Assembly (NCBI GenBank): GCA_005800255.1
Contig: SYGW01000005.1
Span: 1 to 10,364, forward strand
Source of the DNA: Nitrospiraceae bacterium
GTDB lineage: Bacteria; Nitrospirota; Nitrospiria; Nitrospirales; Nitrospiraceae
DNA length: 10,364 nucleotides
Direction: 5' to 3'
Shown: positions 1-5,506 of the stretch, piece after piece
Position numbering within the stretch: the stretch's first letter is position 1
How the letters are laid out: each line of letters starts with the position of its first letter
The notes under the pieces: model-generated
Told to the model about the DNA's origin: nothing
What the model saw: only the letters and a program-made list of their open reading frames with translations
Database searches by the model: none
Program-made: the position numbers and the translations under genes

Positions 1-57
1 CAAGTCCGCATCTCCTCCCAAGTAATCTTCATCCTGCGACGGTCGGAGCGAGGCGGT

Positions 58-339
58 ATGCCGATGTATGAATACATGGCGGAGCGGTGCCTGCGTCAGC
101 CGCCTTGTGCGCGGCGCAAAGAATATCTGCAACGCATGACCGAGGCGAGCTTGACCGAGTGTCGGGAGTGCGGCGCTCCGATCACACGGATCTTTTCTTC
201 CTTTGCCGCCCGGTCGGGCGCCGTGGGGGTCTCGTCTCCCGATCCAACCCCCTTGAACATCACGGGCCTTCCGGCTCCGTCAGACATGGGGGATGGTTCG
301 GGCGGAGAGGGGCCCTGCGGGCATAAGCACGGGCATTAG
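58..339 (+). CDS. FmdB-type zinc-ribbon protein
   Basis: A 93-aa protein that opens with MPMYEY, the hallmark start of the FmdB / CxxC_CXXC_SSSS putative regulatory family of small zinc-ribbon proteins. The second knuckle is intact (Cys35-x2-Cys38 in a TECRECG context) and is followed by a 'ITRIFSSF' segment, as the family usually shows. The first knuckle is unusual: the only candidates are Cys11 and Cys17, five residues apart instead of two. After residue 50 comes a Gly/Pro/Ser-rich tail ending in a Cys-Gly-His-Lys-His-Gly-His cluster that could bind metal. The start is fixed by the family motif and by a GAGG about four bases upstream; a second ATG two codons in is less likely. The reading frame is open to the window edge, so an upstream start cannot be excluded. 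The role of the family is poorly known (it was named from an amide/formamide operon). Family call fairly secure, function not. Confidence 0.75.
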   Translation: MPMYEYMAERCLRQPPCARRKEYLQRMTEASLTECRECGAPITRIFSSFAARSGAVGVSSPDPTPLNITGLPAPSDMGDGSGGEGPCGHKHGH

Positions 340-346
340 CCCGTGC
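327..346. other. perfect 8-bp stem-loop over the stop codon of the zinc-ribbon gene
   Basis: GCACGGGC, loop ATTA, GCCCGTGC. The stop codon of the zinc-ribbon gene lies across the loop and the start of the right arm (337-339). The bases that follow are A-rich, not T-rich, so it is not a classical intrinsic terminator for the plus strand. It could act as an mRNA 3' stabiliser or a weak attenuator between this gene and the 91-aa gene starting at 384. Confidence 0.5.
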
Positions 347-383
347 AAGTAAAAAGGCAAAATTCAAAAGGAAGAGTAAGCGA

Positions 384-659
384 ATGAAAGTGACGGACCC
401 GGAAAAGCTGGCGCTGCTGTATGAGCGGTTCAAGGATGTGTGTCTGGTCGAAAAGGAAGTGTGGAAGGAAATCTTTCTGCCGCGCGATGTGGGGAAAGGG
501 ATGGTCCTGACCAACGTCCAGGATCGCTACGATGTCGTCATCGACGATCCGGCCATCGAGGACACGCTGGACGCCAATATTCCCCTCGGTGGAAAATCCC
601 TTGCGGCCGCCATCCAGCAGTACCGGGGGCACATCGGCTTCATCAAGAAAGCTCAGTGA
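384..659 (+). CDS. conserved-looking hypothetical protein, 91 aa
   Basis: I do not recognise this family. It is a soluble-looking, charged 91-aa protein with no signal peptide, no membrane segment and a single cysteine (Cys20). The N-terminal third is predicted helical and acidic/basic (EKLALLYERFKDV), the middle has a short hydrophobic strand (DRYDVVIDD), and the C-terminus is probably helical. The start is well supported: AAGGAAGAG lies at 368-376, seven bases before the ATG. It follows the zinc-ribbon gene by 44 bases on the same strand, so co-transcription is plausible. The last two codons and the TGA stop merge with the beginning of a CAGTNNT heptad repeat (652 onward), so the extreme C-terminus may have been set by repeat insertion. 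Coding status is supported by the ribosome site and codon use. Confidence 0.65.
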   Translation: MKVTDPEKLALLYERFKDVCLVEKEVWKEIFLPRDVGKGMVLTNVQDRYDVVIDDPAIEDTLDANIPLGGKSLAAAIQQYRGHIGFIKKAQ

Positions 660-662
660 TCA

Positions 663-705
663 GTCGTCAGTTTTCAGTGAGGAGCTTGTACTGATAACTG
701 CCGAC
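663..705. repeat. heptad-based imperfect palindrome in a convergent gap
   Basis: Left arm GTCGTCAGTTTTCAGT (663-678), 11-base loop, right arm ACTGATAACTGCCGAC (690-705): 14 of 16 positions pair. The left side continues a seven-base periodicity (CAGTGAT, CAGTCGT, CAGTTTT, CAGTGAG) that starts in the stop codon of the upstream gene. It lies between two convergent genes (stops at 659 and 719). The same CAGT-heptad palindrome design recurs, longer, at 5319-5387. A further 10-base perfect palindrome, TCACCGGTGA, sits at 708-717. Likely a dispersed repeat that may also end transcription or stabilise transcript 3' ends. Confidence 0.7.
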
Positions 706-718
706 GGTCACCGGTGAA

Positions 719-1330
719 CTACTTCGCCAATTCCCGCTCGACGTCCCGCACGATCTCATCGGCTAGGGGCTTGGTGCGGTGCTGGTAGCGGGCCACGACG
801 GTGCCCTTCCGGTCCACCAGATACTTCTGAAAGTTCCACTCCACTTCGCCCGGGAACGGGCTCTGTTCGGTGAGGTAGTGGTAGAGGGGATGCTTGTCGC
901 CGCCCTTCACGCTGATCTTCGTGAACAACGGAAAGGTCAGGCTGTACTTGGTGTAACAGAAGCTCTTGATTTCCTGGTTGGTGCCCGGCTCCTGCTGGCC
1001 GAAGTTGTTGGCGGGAAAGGCCAGAATCTCCAGGCCCTTTGCCTGGTAGCGCTCGTACATCTCCTGCATGTCCGCGTACTGGGGGGTGTTCCCGCAAAAG
1101 CTGGCGGTGTTGACCAGCAACAGGACCTTCCCTTTGAACTGGCCGAGCGACAGGGGTTTGCCGTCGATGTCGTTCAGCGTGAAGTCGTACACCGAACCGG
1201 TTTGCGCGGCCATCAGGATCGGTCCTTTCCCGCCCGGCGGTTCCTCCGCCAGCGAATAGCTCGGGCTGCAGCCCAGCACAAGTCCTACGAACAACCACAA
1301 AGCCCCGATGGATGCGCGAACGCCGTGCAT
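719..1330 (-). CDS. glutathione peroxidase-family thiol peroxidase, predicted lipoprotein
   Basis: A 203-aa peroxidase of the GPx family that reduces hydrogen or lipid peroxides. The core runs from about residue 46 (VYDFTLNDIDGKPL) to the end. The peroxidatic residue is Cys79 (NTASFCGNTPQY), so this is a cysteine and not a selenocysteine enzyme. Cys125 (SFCYTKY) sits where the resolving cysteine of the thioredoxin-dependent two-Cys type lies. Trp165 and Asn166 (EWNF) of the catalytic tetrad are present, but the usual Gln is Asn109 (PANNFG). The N-terminus (ALWLFVGLVLGC) is a lipoprotein signal with Cys21 as the lipidated residue, so it should act at the outer face of a membrane. I chose the ATG at 1330 because AGGAGGAGG lies directly upstream and the lipoprotein signal begins there; a longer frame would run into htpX. 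It follows htpX by 16 bases, an envelope-stress operon. Confidence 0.9.
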   Translation of the reverse strand: MHGVRASIGALWLFVGLVLGCSPSYSLAEEPPGGKGPILMAAQTGSVYDFTLNDIDGKPLSLGQFKGKVLLLVNTASFCGNTPQYADMQEMYERYQAKGLEILAFPANNFGQQEPGTNQEIKSFCYTKYSLTFPLFTKISVKGGDKHPLYHYLTEQSPFPGEVEWNFQKYLVDRKGTVVARYQHRTKPLADEIVRDVERELAK

Positions 1331-1346
1331 GGGAGCCTCCTCCTGC

Positions 1347-2234
1347 TTATGACAATCGTTGGAGCGCGGCAATCCGCTCTTCGATCGGCGGGTGCGTGGC
1401 GAACAGGTGCATGAACCCGTTGGACTTGCCGGAAATCTTCATGGTGGCCAGGGCGTCCTGGGTGGTGTACTCCACCTGGGCCCGGTTGACCCATCGGTCG
1501 ATGGCCCGCAGCGCCGAAATCATCCCGTCGCGCCCATAGGCCTTGGCGGAAAAGGCGTCGGCCCCGAACTCCCGCCGGCGCGAAAACCAGCTGATCGGGA
1601 TCATGGCCAGGAAGGACAGGGCCACCTGCAGAAAGATGTAGACGCCGAAGGCCAGCATCTCGTTGCGCTCGGCAAGGTTCCGATAAACCCAGCGGCTGAT
1701 GAAGTACACGAACGTGTTCATCAGACCGGCGAGGACCGTCGTGGTGAACATGTCGCCGTTATAGACATGGCCCATTTCGTGGGCCAGGACCGCCCGCACT
1801 TCCTGCTCGTTGAGGTGGCTCAGCAAGCCGGTGGACACGGCCACCATCGAGTTGTTCTTCGTGGGCCCCGTGGCGAACGCGTTCGGGTCTTCTCCCTCGT
1901 AGACCCAGACTTCCGGCATCTTGATGCCGACCCGCTGGGCGATGTCCTGCACCGTCGAATAGATCACGTGCTCGGCCTGGGAATTGGGCTGGGTGATCTG
2001 GTAGCACTCCAGCATGGCCCGGGCCATTTGCTTCGAAAAGGCCAGGCTGAGGAACGCGCCTCCGAACCCGATGACCATGGCCCAGACCAGATCCTGCTGA
2101 TTGACCGCCCCGCGGACATCAATGCCGAAGGCCGGCAGGATAAAATTGACCAGCACATGGAACGAAATCGACAACGTGACGAAAATCATCACGTTAGCGA
2201 TCAACAGCAGAGCCATGCCCTTCAACCACTTCAT
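1347..2234 (-). CDS. htpX: HtpX membrane zinc metalloprotease
   Basis: A 295-aa M48B protease that degrades misfolded or damaged inner-membrane proteins, overlapping in role with FtsH. Two N-terminal membrane segments (about residues 5-35 and 48-66) precede the catalytic site HEMGH (His152, Glu153, His156). The third zinc ligand is Glu222 in the REFGAD motif, after two more hydrophobic segments (about 162-182 and 194-216). Length and motif order match the family exactly. The start has GGAGG six bases upstream (just after 2234 on the minus strand). It is the first gene of a two-gene unit with the peroxidase lipoprotein, and a TATAAT on the minus strand at 2353-2358 is a candidate promoter. Family identification is very secure. 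Confidence 0.96.
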   Translation of the reverse strand: MKWLKGMALLLIANVMIFVTLSISFHVLVNFILPAFGIDVRGAVNQQDLVWAMVIGFGGAFLSLAFSKQMARAMLECYQITQPNSQAEHVIYSTVQDIAQRVGIKMPEVWVYEGEDPNAFATGPTKNNSMVAVSTGLLSHLNEQEVRAVLAHEMGHVYNGDMFTTTVLAGLMNTFVYFISRWVYRNLAERNEMLAFGVYIFLQVALSFLAMIPISWFSRRREFGADAFSAKAYGRDGMISALRAIDRWVNRAQVEYTTQDALATMKISGKSNGFMHLFATHPPIEERIAALQRLS

Positions 2235-2543
2235 GTCATTCCTCCCTACTAAACGTGCTTGAGTCCGGCTTGTCGCTTCCGCTATGCCGGGAGAAGTTGT
2301 TGCCTTTTGTTAGGCCAATATTCACGGTGTCATAACAGATAGACTGGCGTTCATTATACAAGTCTCAGGGTAAAAAAACATCTGCGGCCCTCTCCCTGGG
2401 GCGTGGACGATGAGGAAGGCATGTCGTTTCCTCGTTCGTCAAGATTCCCGTTTGGCGGGCGGATGGGCCAAGTTGCTGATTCCCTTTGTGGAATCGGTCG
2501 AATCGGTTGACGTCCCTGACGGCTTCTGTTACTAGAGAAGGCC
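2235..2543. other. divergent intergenic region between htpX and the cupredoxin gene
   Basis: About 310 bases without a gene between two divergently read genes, so both promoters should lie here. The minus side holds a TATAAT (see 2353-2358). On the plus side there is no convincing promoter: TTGACG at 2507-2512 with a TACTAG 17 bases later would start transcription at or past the ribosome site of the next gene. A run of seven A at about 2372-2378 and lower GC around 2300-2380 fit a regulatory region. No RNA gene, riboswitch fold or repeat was recognised. Confidence 0.5.
2353..2358 (-). promoter_or_regulatory. candidate -10 box for htpX
   Basis: A perfect TATAAT on the minus strand, about 120 bases upstream of the htpX start. 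The expected -35 position carries only a T-rich tract (part of seven consecutive T on this strand), not a recognisable TTGACA. It would give a 5' leader of about 110 bases. Suggestive only. Confidence 0.35.
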
Positions 2544-2966
2544 ATGAACAAGCCTTGTGTCTCCCGATCTCTTTGGGCCAGAACGGTCCTCTGGATAGTG
2601 GTTGTTGCCTGGGTCAATGCCGCTGCCATGGCTTGGGCCGGAGAGTCGGCGACCCTGGAGCCGGGCACCGATGGGGTCCAACGGGCCACCATCACCCTGG
2701 ACAGTTATTCGTACAGCCCCGATCGCCTGATCGTTCAGGCAGGCAAGCCGGTGGAGTTGACGCTGACCAGCGTCACTACGATCACGCCGCATAACTTCAT
2801 CATCAAAGAACTGACCGTCGAGCAGGACGTCGGCGCTGGCAAGACCGTGACCGTCCGCTTCACGCCCATGCAGCCAGGCCCCTACCTGTTTTATTGCGAC
2901 AAGAAGTTGCTGTTCCTGCCCAGCCATCGGGAGAAGGGCATGGAAGGCCGGCTGGAAGTCCGCTAG
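2544..2966 (+). CDS. secreted cupredoxin-domain protein
   Basis: A 140-aa exported blue-copper-type protein. The N-terminus is a classic signal peptide (basic start, hydrophobic residues 15-30, likely cleavage after AMAWA). The mature part is a single cupredoxin fold from about residue 48. The expected type-1 copper ligands are visible in order: His83 (TPHNF), Cys118 (FYCDK), His128 (PSHRE) and Met133 (GMEG). The spacing between Cys and the second His is nine residues, longer than the two in plastocyanin and the about four in many plastocyanin-like proteins, so the copper loop is enlarged. Probably a periplasmic electron carrier or copper-binding protein. The ribosome site is GAGAAGG at 2535-2541, very close to the ATG. 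The squalene-synthase-like gene follows after 12 bases, so they are probably co-transcribed. Confidence 0.85.
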   Translation: MNKPCVSRSLWARTVLWIVVVAWVNAAAMAWAGESATLEPGTDGVQRATITLDSYSYSPDRLIVQAGKPVELTLTSVTTITPHNFIIKELTVEQDVGAGKTVTVRFTPMQPGPYLFYCDKKLLFLPSHREKGMEGRLEVR

Positions 2967-2978
2967 GAACCAACCAGC

Positions 2979-4037
2979 GTGGTTGCTGTCGCCCATACCA
3001 CCGTTTCCAGGCATCTGTTGCTGAACGATCTCCTCAAGCGGGTTTCCCGGTCTTTTTTCCTCACCTTGAACGTGCTTCCCCGTTCCGTGCGGGATCAGAT
3101 CGGGCTGGCCTATCTCTTTGCCAGGGCTGCCGATACGATTGCCGATACGGACCTCATTGACCGGGAGCAGCGCCTGATCTTCCTGGAGCAGTTCAGGAGC
3201 CAGTTCAAGACGGATGAAGTTTCATGGGGCGAGGTGCGGGCGATCCAGGCAGCGGTGATGCCGCATCAGGCCGATTCGTCCGAGCGGCAATTGCTGGAGC
3301 AGCTGGAAGACTGCTTCTTCCTGTATCTTGGCCTCGCGGACGACGACCGGGCCCGCATCCGCACGTTGCTGGGGACTTTGACCAACGGAATGGTGATGGA
3401 CCTGCAATCCTTTCCCGGCGACAACCAGAACCGGTTGACGTCGCTTCCGGCACTCGAGGACCTGGATCGCTACACCTATTATGTGGCCGGTTGCGTGGGT
3501 GAGTTCTGGACCGGGATGATGTGCGCCCATCTGCCGGCGCTCGCCGCCTGGGATGAGAGGCAGGTGGCTACAACGGGGGTCCGGTTCGGCAAGGGCCTCC
3601 AGCTTACCAATATCCTCAAAGACCTGCCCCGCGACTTGCAGCGGGGCCGTTGTTACATTCCCGCCTCATTGCTCCAGGAAGCAGGGCTGACGCCCGGCGA
3701 CTTGCTGCGCAAAGACAATTTGCCCAAGGCTCGGCCGGTCTTGGACAAGCTCGTACGGATGGCTTTGGAGCATTTGGACCAAGGCTGGCTCTATACGCTG
3801 GCGATCCCGAGGCGGGAAGTCCGGCTCCGTCTGGCTTGCATGTGGCCGATCCTTTTTGCCGGGGCGACCTTGCAACGGATTGCTGCCTCGCCCGATTGGC
3901 TGGATGCGACGGCCAAGCTCAAGATGCCGAAGGGTCAGGTCTACCGGATCATGGCGCTGACCATGCTCACGGGCGGCTGCGGCTACGTGGGGACGGCAAT
4001 GTGGGGCCGGCTTCGAAAACAGGCGGGGGCTTGTTGA
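2979..4037 (+). CDS. squalene/phytoene synthase-family protein
   Basis: A 352-aa head-to-head prenyl transferase, joining two prenyl diphosphates (two farnesyl-PP to squalene, or two geranylgeranyl-PP to phytoene). SRSFFLTLNVLP (23-34) is the characteristic N-terminal substrate motif. The first aspartate motif is DTIAD (Asp52, Asp56). YYVAGCVGEFW (167-177) and the second metal motif NILKDLPRDL with GRCYIP (Asn211, Asp215, Asp219) follow in the right places. Length and the DTIADT form resemble the Erg9-like bacterial squalene synthases more than the roughly 280-aa HpnC/HpnD proteins. A moderately hydrophobic stretch near residues 325-345 may associate with membrane. It starts with GTG at 2979, preceded by AGGAA nine bases away, 12 bases after the cupredoxin stop. 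Family certain; squalene versus phytoene not decided by sequence, though no carotenoid gene is nearby. Confidence 0.9.
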   Translation: MVAVAHTTVSRHLLLNDLLKRVSRSFFLTLNVLPRSVRDQIGLAYLFARAADTIADTDLIDREQRLIFLEQFRSQFKTDEVSWGEVRAIQAAVMPHQADSSERQLLEQLEDCFFLYLGLADDDRARIRTLLGTLTNGMVMDLQSFPGDNQNRLTSLPALEDLDRYTYYVAGCVGEFWTGMMCAHLPALAAWDERQVATTGVRFGKGLQLTNILKDLPRDLQRGRCYIPASLLQEAGLTPGDLLRKDNLPKARPVLDKLVRMALEHLDQGWLYTLAIPRREVRLRLACMWPILFAGATLQRIAASPDWLDATAKLKMPKGQVYRIMALTMLTGGCGYVGTAMWGRLRKQAGAC

Positions 4038-4056
4038 AGGGCGGGGCTGTTCTCGC

Positions 4057-4320
4057 TCAATGGCAGAGGCGTTTTGGTCCGCTGTAAGCCTCGCCTTTAC
4101 TTGGCTGCGCAACTTGTCTCGTTCTGAGCCATGCTCGGAACGAGACTTCGAGCATGGCTCGCCACCCGTCTTTGGCGAACCGCTTCAGCTCGACAACATC
4201 GGAGCACAAAACGCCTCCGATGCCCGCTCGAACAGTCCCGCCCAGCAACGTCGTTTTGGGGAGGCAAGAGAGAGGTATTGCTGCAATTACGGAAGTAACG
4301 TCAGGAAAAACTCCCGCCAT
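4057..4320 (-). CDS. doubtful small ORF, 87 aa
   Basis: An open frame of 87 codons read from an ATG at 4320 (a longer frame to 4404 also exists). I recognise no family. The protein would be moderately hydrophobic at first (VTSVIAAIPLSCL) and Arg/Lys-rich later, with four cysteines and no known motif. There is only a weak purine-rich AAGAAAA before the ATG. Two of its segments are encoded by perfect inverted repeats (4126-4160 and 4197-4222), which is unusual for a constrained protein. It may be a fortuitous frame through a repeat element. Listed because the frame is fairly long and nothing else explains the stretch. Confidence 0.25.
   Translation of the reverse strand: MAGVFPDVTSVIAAIPLSCLPKTTLLGGTVRAGIGGVLCSDVVELKRFAKDGWRAMLEVSFRAWLRTRQVAQPSKGEAYSGPKRLCH
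4126..4160. repeat. perfect 12-bp inverted repeat with a competing inner hairpin
   Basis: GAGCCATGCTCG (4126-4137) and CGAGCATGGCTC (4149-4160) pair perfectly across an 11-base loop. A second, mutually exclusive pairing exists: CTCGTTC (4118-4124) with GAACGAG (4138-4144), where the latter lies in the loop of the first. No T-run follows on either strand. Could be an attenuator-like switch or part of a mobile hairpin element. Confidence 0.65.
4197..4222. repeat. perfect 8-bp inverted repeat
   Basis: CATCGGAG (4197-4204), loop of ten bases, CTCCGATG (4215-4222). On the minus strand the loop is T-rich (GCGTTTTGTG). It lies 36 bases from the larger inverted repeat at 4126-4160 and within the same featureless gap. 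Confidence 0.5.
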
Positions 4321-4372
4321 ATTTTCTTCTTTTGAGCAGCGAGTTGTAACAGGCAGATTCAGGTGCTTTCGT

Positions 4373-4516
4373 TCAATTCGAATATGCCACGATAAAATCC
4401 ACAATCGCCACAGCTAATTGGGCGTGATAGGGATCAAGTGGACTTCGCCGAATGAGCAGGACGGAAGCTTTTAATTCTTCGCCCTCTCGCCCTTGAGTGG
4501 AAGGGGGTGCAACGCA
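4373..4516 (-). pseudogene. possible C-terminal relic of an unknown protein
   Basis: On the minus strand 47 codons are open between two TGA stops. They encode a stretch with a protein-like pattern: a strand-like ASVLLIRRSP followed by DPYHAQLAVAIVDFIVAYSN, a plausible amphipathic C-terminal helix ending at a natural-looking stop. No ATG, GTG or TTG lies ahead of that pattern; the first GTG is inside the helix. The composition is lower in GC than the flanking genes. I read it as the tail of a gene whose front was lost, but I do not recognise the family and a chance frame is possible. Confidence 0.2.
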
Positions 4517-4560
4517 TCATGGCGCAACTGAACCCGTGTGCCGTTCGGTAGCCGAGCCCC

Positions 4561-4839
4561 CTACTTCTTCTGCGGGACCAGCATCTTCTCGCCTTTGCGG
4601 AAGACCGCGTAGATGGCCTGCGAGGGGCAGGCGTCCAGGCAGAGGCGGCAGCCTTCCAGGCAGCGGGAGGAATCGAATTTGAACGGCGGGGTGGAGAGCC
4701 AGGCGCCGGTCGGGCAGACCGGCATGCAGATGGCTTGGTGCGTGCAGCGGTCGGGATGGCGGACGAGGTGATCGCGGATAACCATCATGGGCGAGACTCC
4801 TTCAAACAGCGCTTTGGAGAACAGCTCCAGCATGTTCAT
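4561..4839 (-). CDS. seven-cysteine bacterial-type ferredoxin
   Basis: A 92-aa small iron-sulfur protein, presumably a cytoplasmic electron carrier. The second motif is a full ligand set: Cys60-x3-Cys64-x2-Cys67-x3-Cys71-Pro (one residue longer than the usual first gap). The first motif has only three cysteines: Cys32-x5-Cys38-x3-Cys42-Pro, missing the CxxC partner. Seven cysteines fit a [3Fe-4S]/[4Fe-4S] arrangement such as Azotobacter FdI; this assignment is inference. The first 25 residues are a helical extension before the clusters. It is the last gene of a four-gene minus-strand set, 13 bases after the 135-aa gene. Its GAGGA ribosome site overlaps that gene's TGA, which suggests translational coupling. 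A second ATG two codons in (4833) is an alternative start. Confidence 0.85.
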   Translation of the reverse strand: MNMLELFSKALFEGVSPMMVIRDHLVRHPDRCTHQAICMPVCPTGAWLSTPPFKFDSSRCLEGCRLCLDACPSQAIYAVFRKGEKMLVPQKK

Positions 4840-4852
4840 GGCCGGGCGATCC

Positions 4853-5260
4853 TCACTTCCATTCTTTCACCAACTGACGTAGCCGGTCTTTGAGTTCTGG
4901 AATCTGTTCCAGGTTGTTCTGGATGGCGCCGACGATCTTCTCCAGCCGGGCCGCCTTCAGCGCGTCCCGGTCCTTCTTCACCAGCCGGTCGTATTCCTGG
5001 TAGGCGTCGCGGTGCTTGGGTGCCAGCGCGGCGCGCGCGGTGCGCAGGCTTTCGCCGAGCTCATGCGGTTGCGCATCGATCGGCGGGGCCACCACGAAGG
5101 ACCCGTCGGTGAAGACCAGCGTCGCCGCCCCAGGCTTGGAGGGGAGGGGCGACACGGCCTCGACGGTCTTGCCTTGAAGCATCTCCCAGGACCAGGTCAA
5201 CCCAGGGAACTGCTTCATGAAGGCGACCTTCTCCATGTTGGCCTTCCACTTTTCTTCCAT
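4853..5260 (-). CDS. hypothetical protein, 135 aa, in ferredoxin cluster
   Basis: Not recognised. The predicted layout is a short helix (residues 1-16), a beta-rich part with an FPGLTWSWE segment and a hairpin-like TLVFTDGSFVVAPP (about 46-60), then a long charged helical region (about 66-135; RDAYQEYDRLVKKDRDAL) that may form a coiled coil. No cysteines, no signal peptide and no membrane segment, so it is soluble and not itself an Fe-S protein. I chose the ATG at 5260 because GAGGAG lies five bases upstream; a longer frame exists to 5317 but lacks such a site. It stands between two ferredoxin genes and is tightly coupled to the downstream one, so a role as partner or assembly factor is a guess from position only. 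Confidence 0.7.
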   Translation of the reverse strand: MEEKWKANMEKVAFMKQFPGLTWSWEMLQGKTVEAVSPLPSKPGAATLVFTDGSFVVAPPIDAQPHELGESLRTARAALAPKHRDAYQEYDRLVKKDRDALKAARLEKIVGAIQNNLEQIPELKDRLRQLVKEWK

Positions 5261-5318
5261 GACTGCTCCTCGGATGCTGAAAGTGGCCCCCAACTTTGTT
5301 CTCGCGTCATTTCCCAAG

Positions 5319-5387
5319 AGTTCTCAGTTATCAGTATTCAGTGCTCAGTTTCAGGAACTGATGACTGAACACTGACAACCGAGAACT
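5319..5387 (-). repeat. 69-base heptad palindrome, near-perfect RNA hairpin on the minus strand
   Basis: Two 32-base arms (5319-5350 and 5356-5387) surround a five-base loop TCAGG. 27 of 32 positions are complementary. Three of the five mismatches are A/C on the plus strand, which become G-U wobbles in the minus-strand RNA, leaving only two unpaired positions there. Both arms are built from seven-base units around CAGT (TTCTCAG, TTATCAG, TATTCAG, TGCTCAG). It lies upstream of the 135-aa gene and downstream of the [2Fe-2S] ferredoxin gene, both on the minus strand, so it would sit in their intercistronic RNA. Related to the shorter palindrome at 663-705. Confidence 0.8.
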
Positions 5388-5388
5388 A

Positions 5389-5420
5389 CACCCCACGCTG
5401 CGGTCGAGCCACGCGGGGTG
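5389..5420 (-). other. second hairpin beside the heptad palindrome
   Basis: CACCCCACG (5389-5397) and CGCGGGGTG (5412-5420) form a nine-pair stem with a 14-base loop; the single mismatch becomes a G-U pair in minus-strand RNA. It directly abuts the long palindrome. No T-run follows, so factor-independent termination is not indicated. A strand-polarised stabiliser or attenuator is possible. Confidence 0.5.
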
Positions 5421-5506
5421 GGCGGGTGAGAAGGCGGCCATTTTGAGTATCCTGGACTTATTCGCGAATCGCATGCCCTGTGGCGCCTGTTTTTGTGCTT
5501 CACGCT

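Larger units (their letters stand above)
4038..4560. other. 523-base convergent gap rich in stem-loops, no secure gene
   Basis: The gap separates the stop of the squalene-synthase-like gene from the stop of the ferredoxin gene on the opposite strand. The first half holds at least three inverted repeats: 4126-4160, 4159-4178 (TCGCCA / TGGCGA) and 4197-4222. The second half (about 4260-4480) is visibly lower in GC than its neighbours. Only weak reading frames occur, mainly on the minus strand. No canonical terminator with a T-run was found after either flanking gene. It looks like a decayed insertion or a dispersed intergenic element; nothing in it allows a firm name. Confidence 0.55.

Noticed and set aside
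1..57. Possible tail of an upstream gene (a frame ending in TAA at 23-25).
   Set aside because: Too short to judge; frame 1 is also open into the zinc-ribbon gene and no homology can be seen.
1359..2252. 297-codon plus-strand frame opposite htpX.
   Set aside because: A shadow of htpX: His/Gln/Arg/Gly-rich composition typical of an antisense frame in GC-rich DNA.
2507..2535. TTGACG-17-TACTAG as promoter for the cupredoxin gene.
   Set aside because: Transcription would start at the ATG and exclude the ribosome site; the -10 matches only about half of the consensus.
4045..4105. A tRNA-like stretch (GCTCAATGGCAGAGG resembles a D-arm).
   Set aside because: No matching acceptor or T-arm and no anticodon stem can be paired; at most a chance resemblance.
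4118..4260. Integron attC site in the palindromic gap.
   Set aside because: The inverted repeats lack paired RYYYAAC and GTTRRRY core sites, and no integrase or cassette is nearby.
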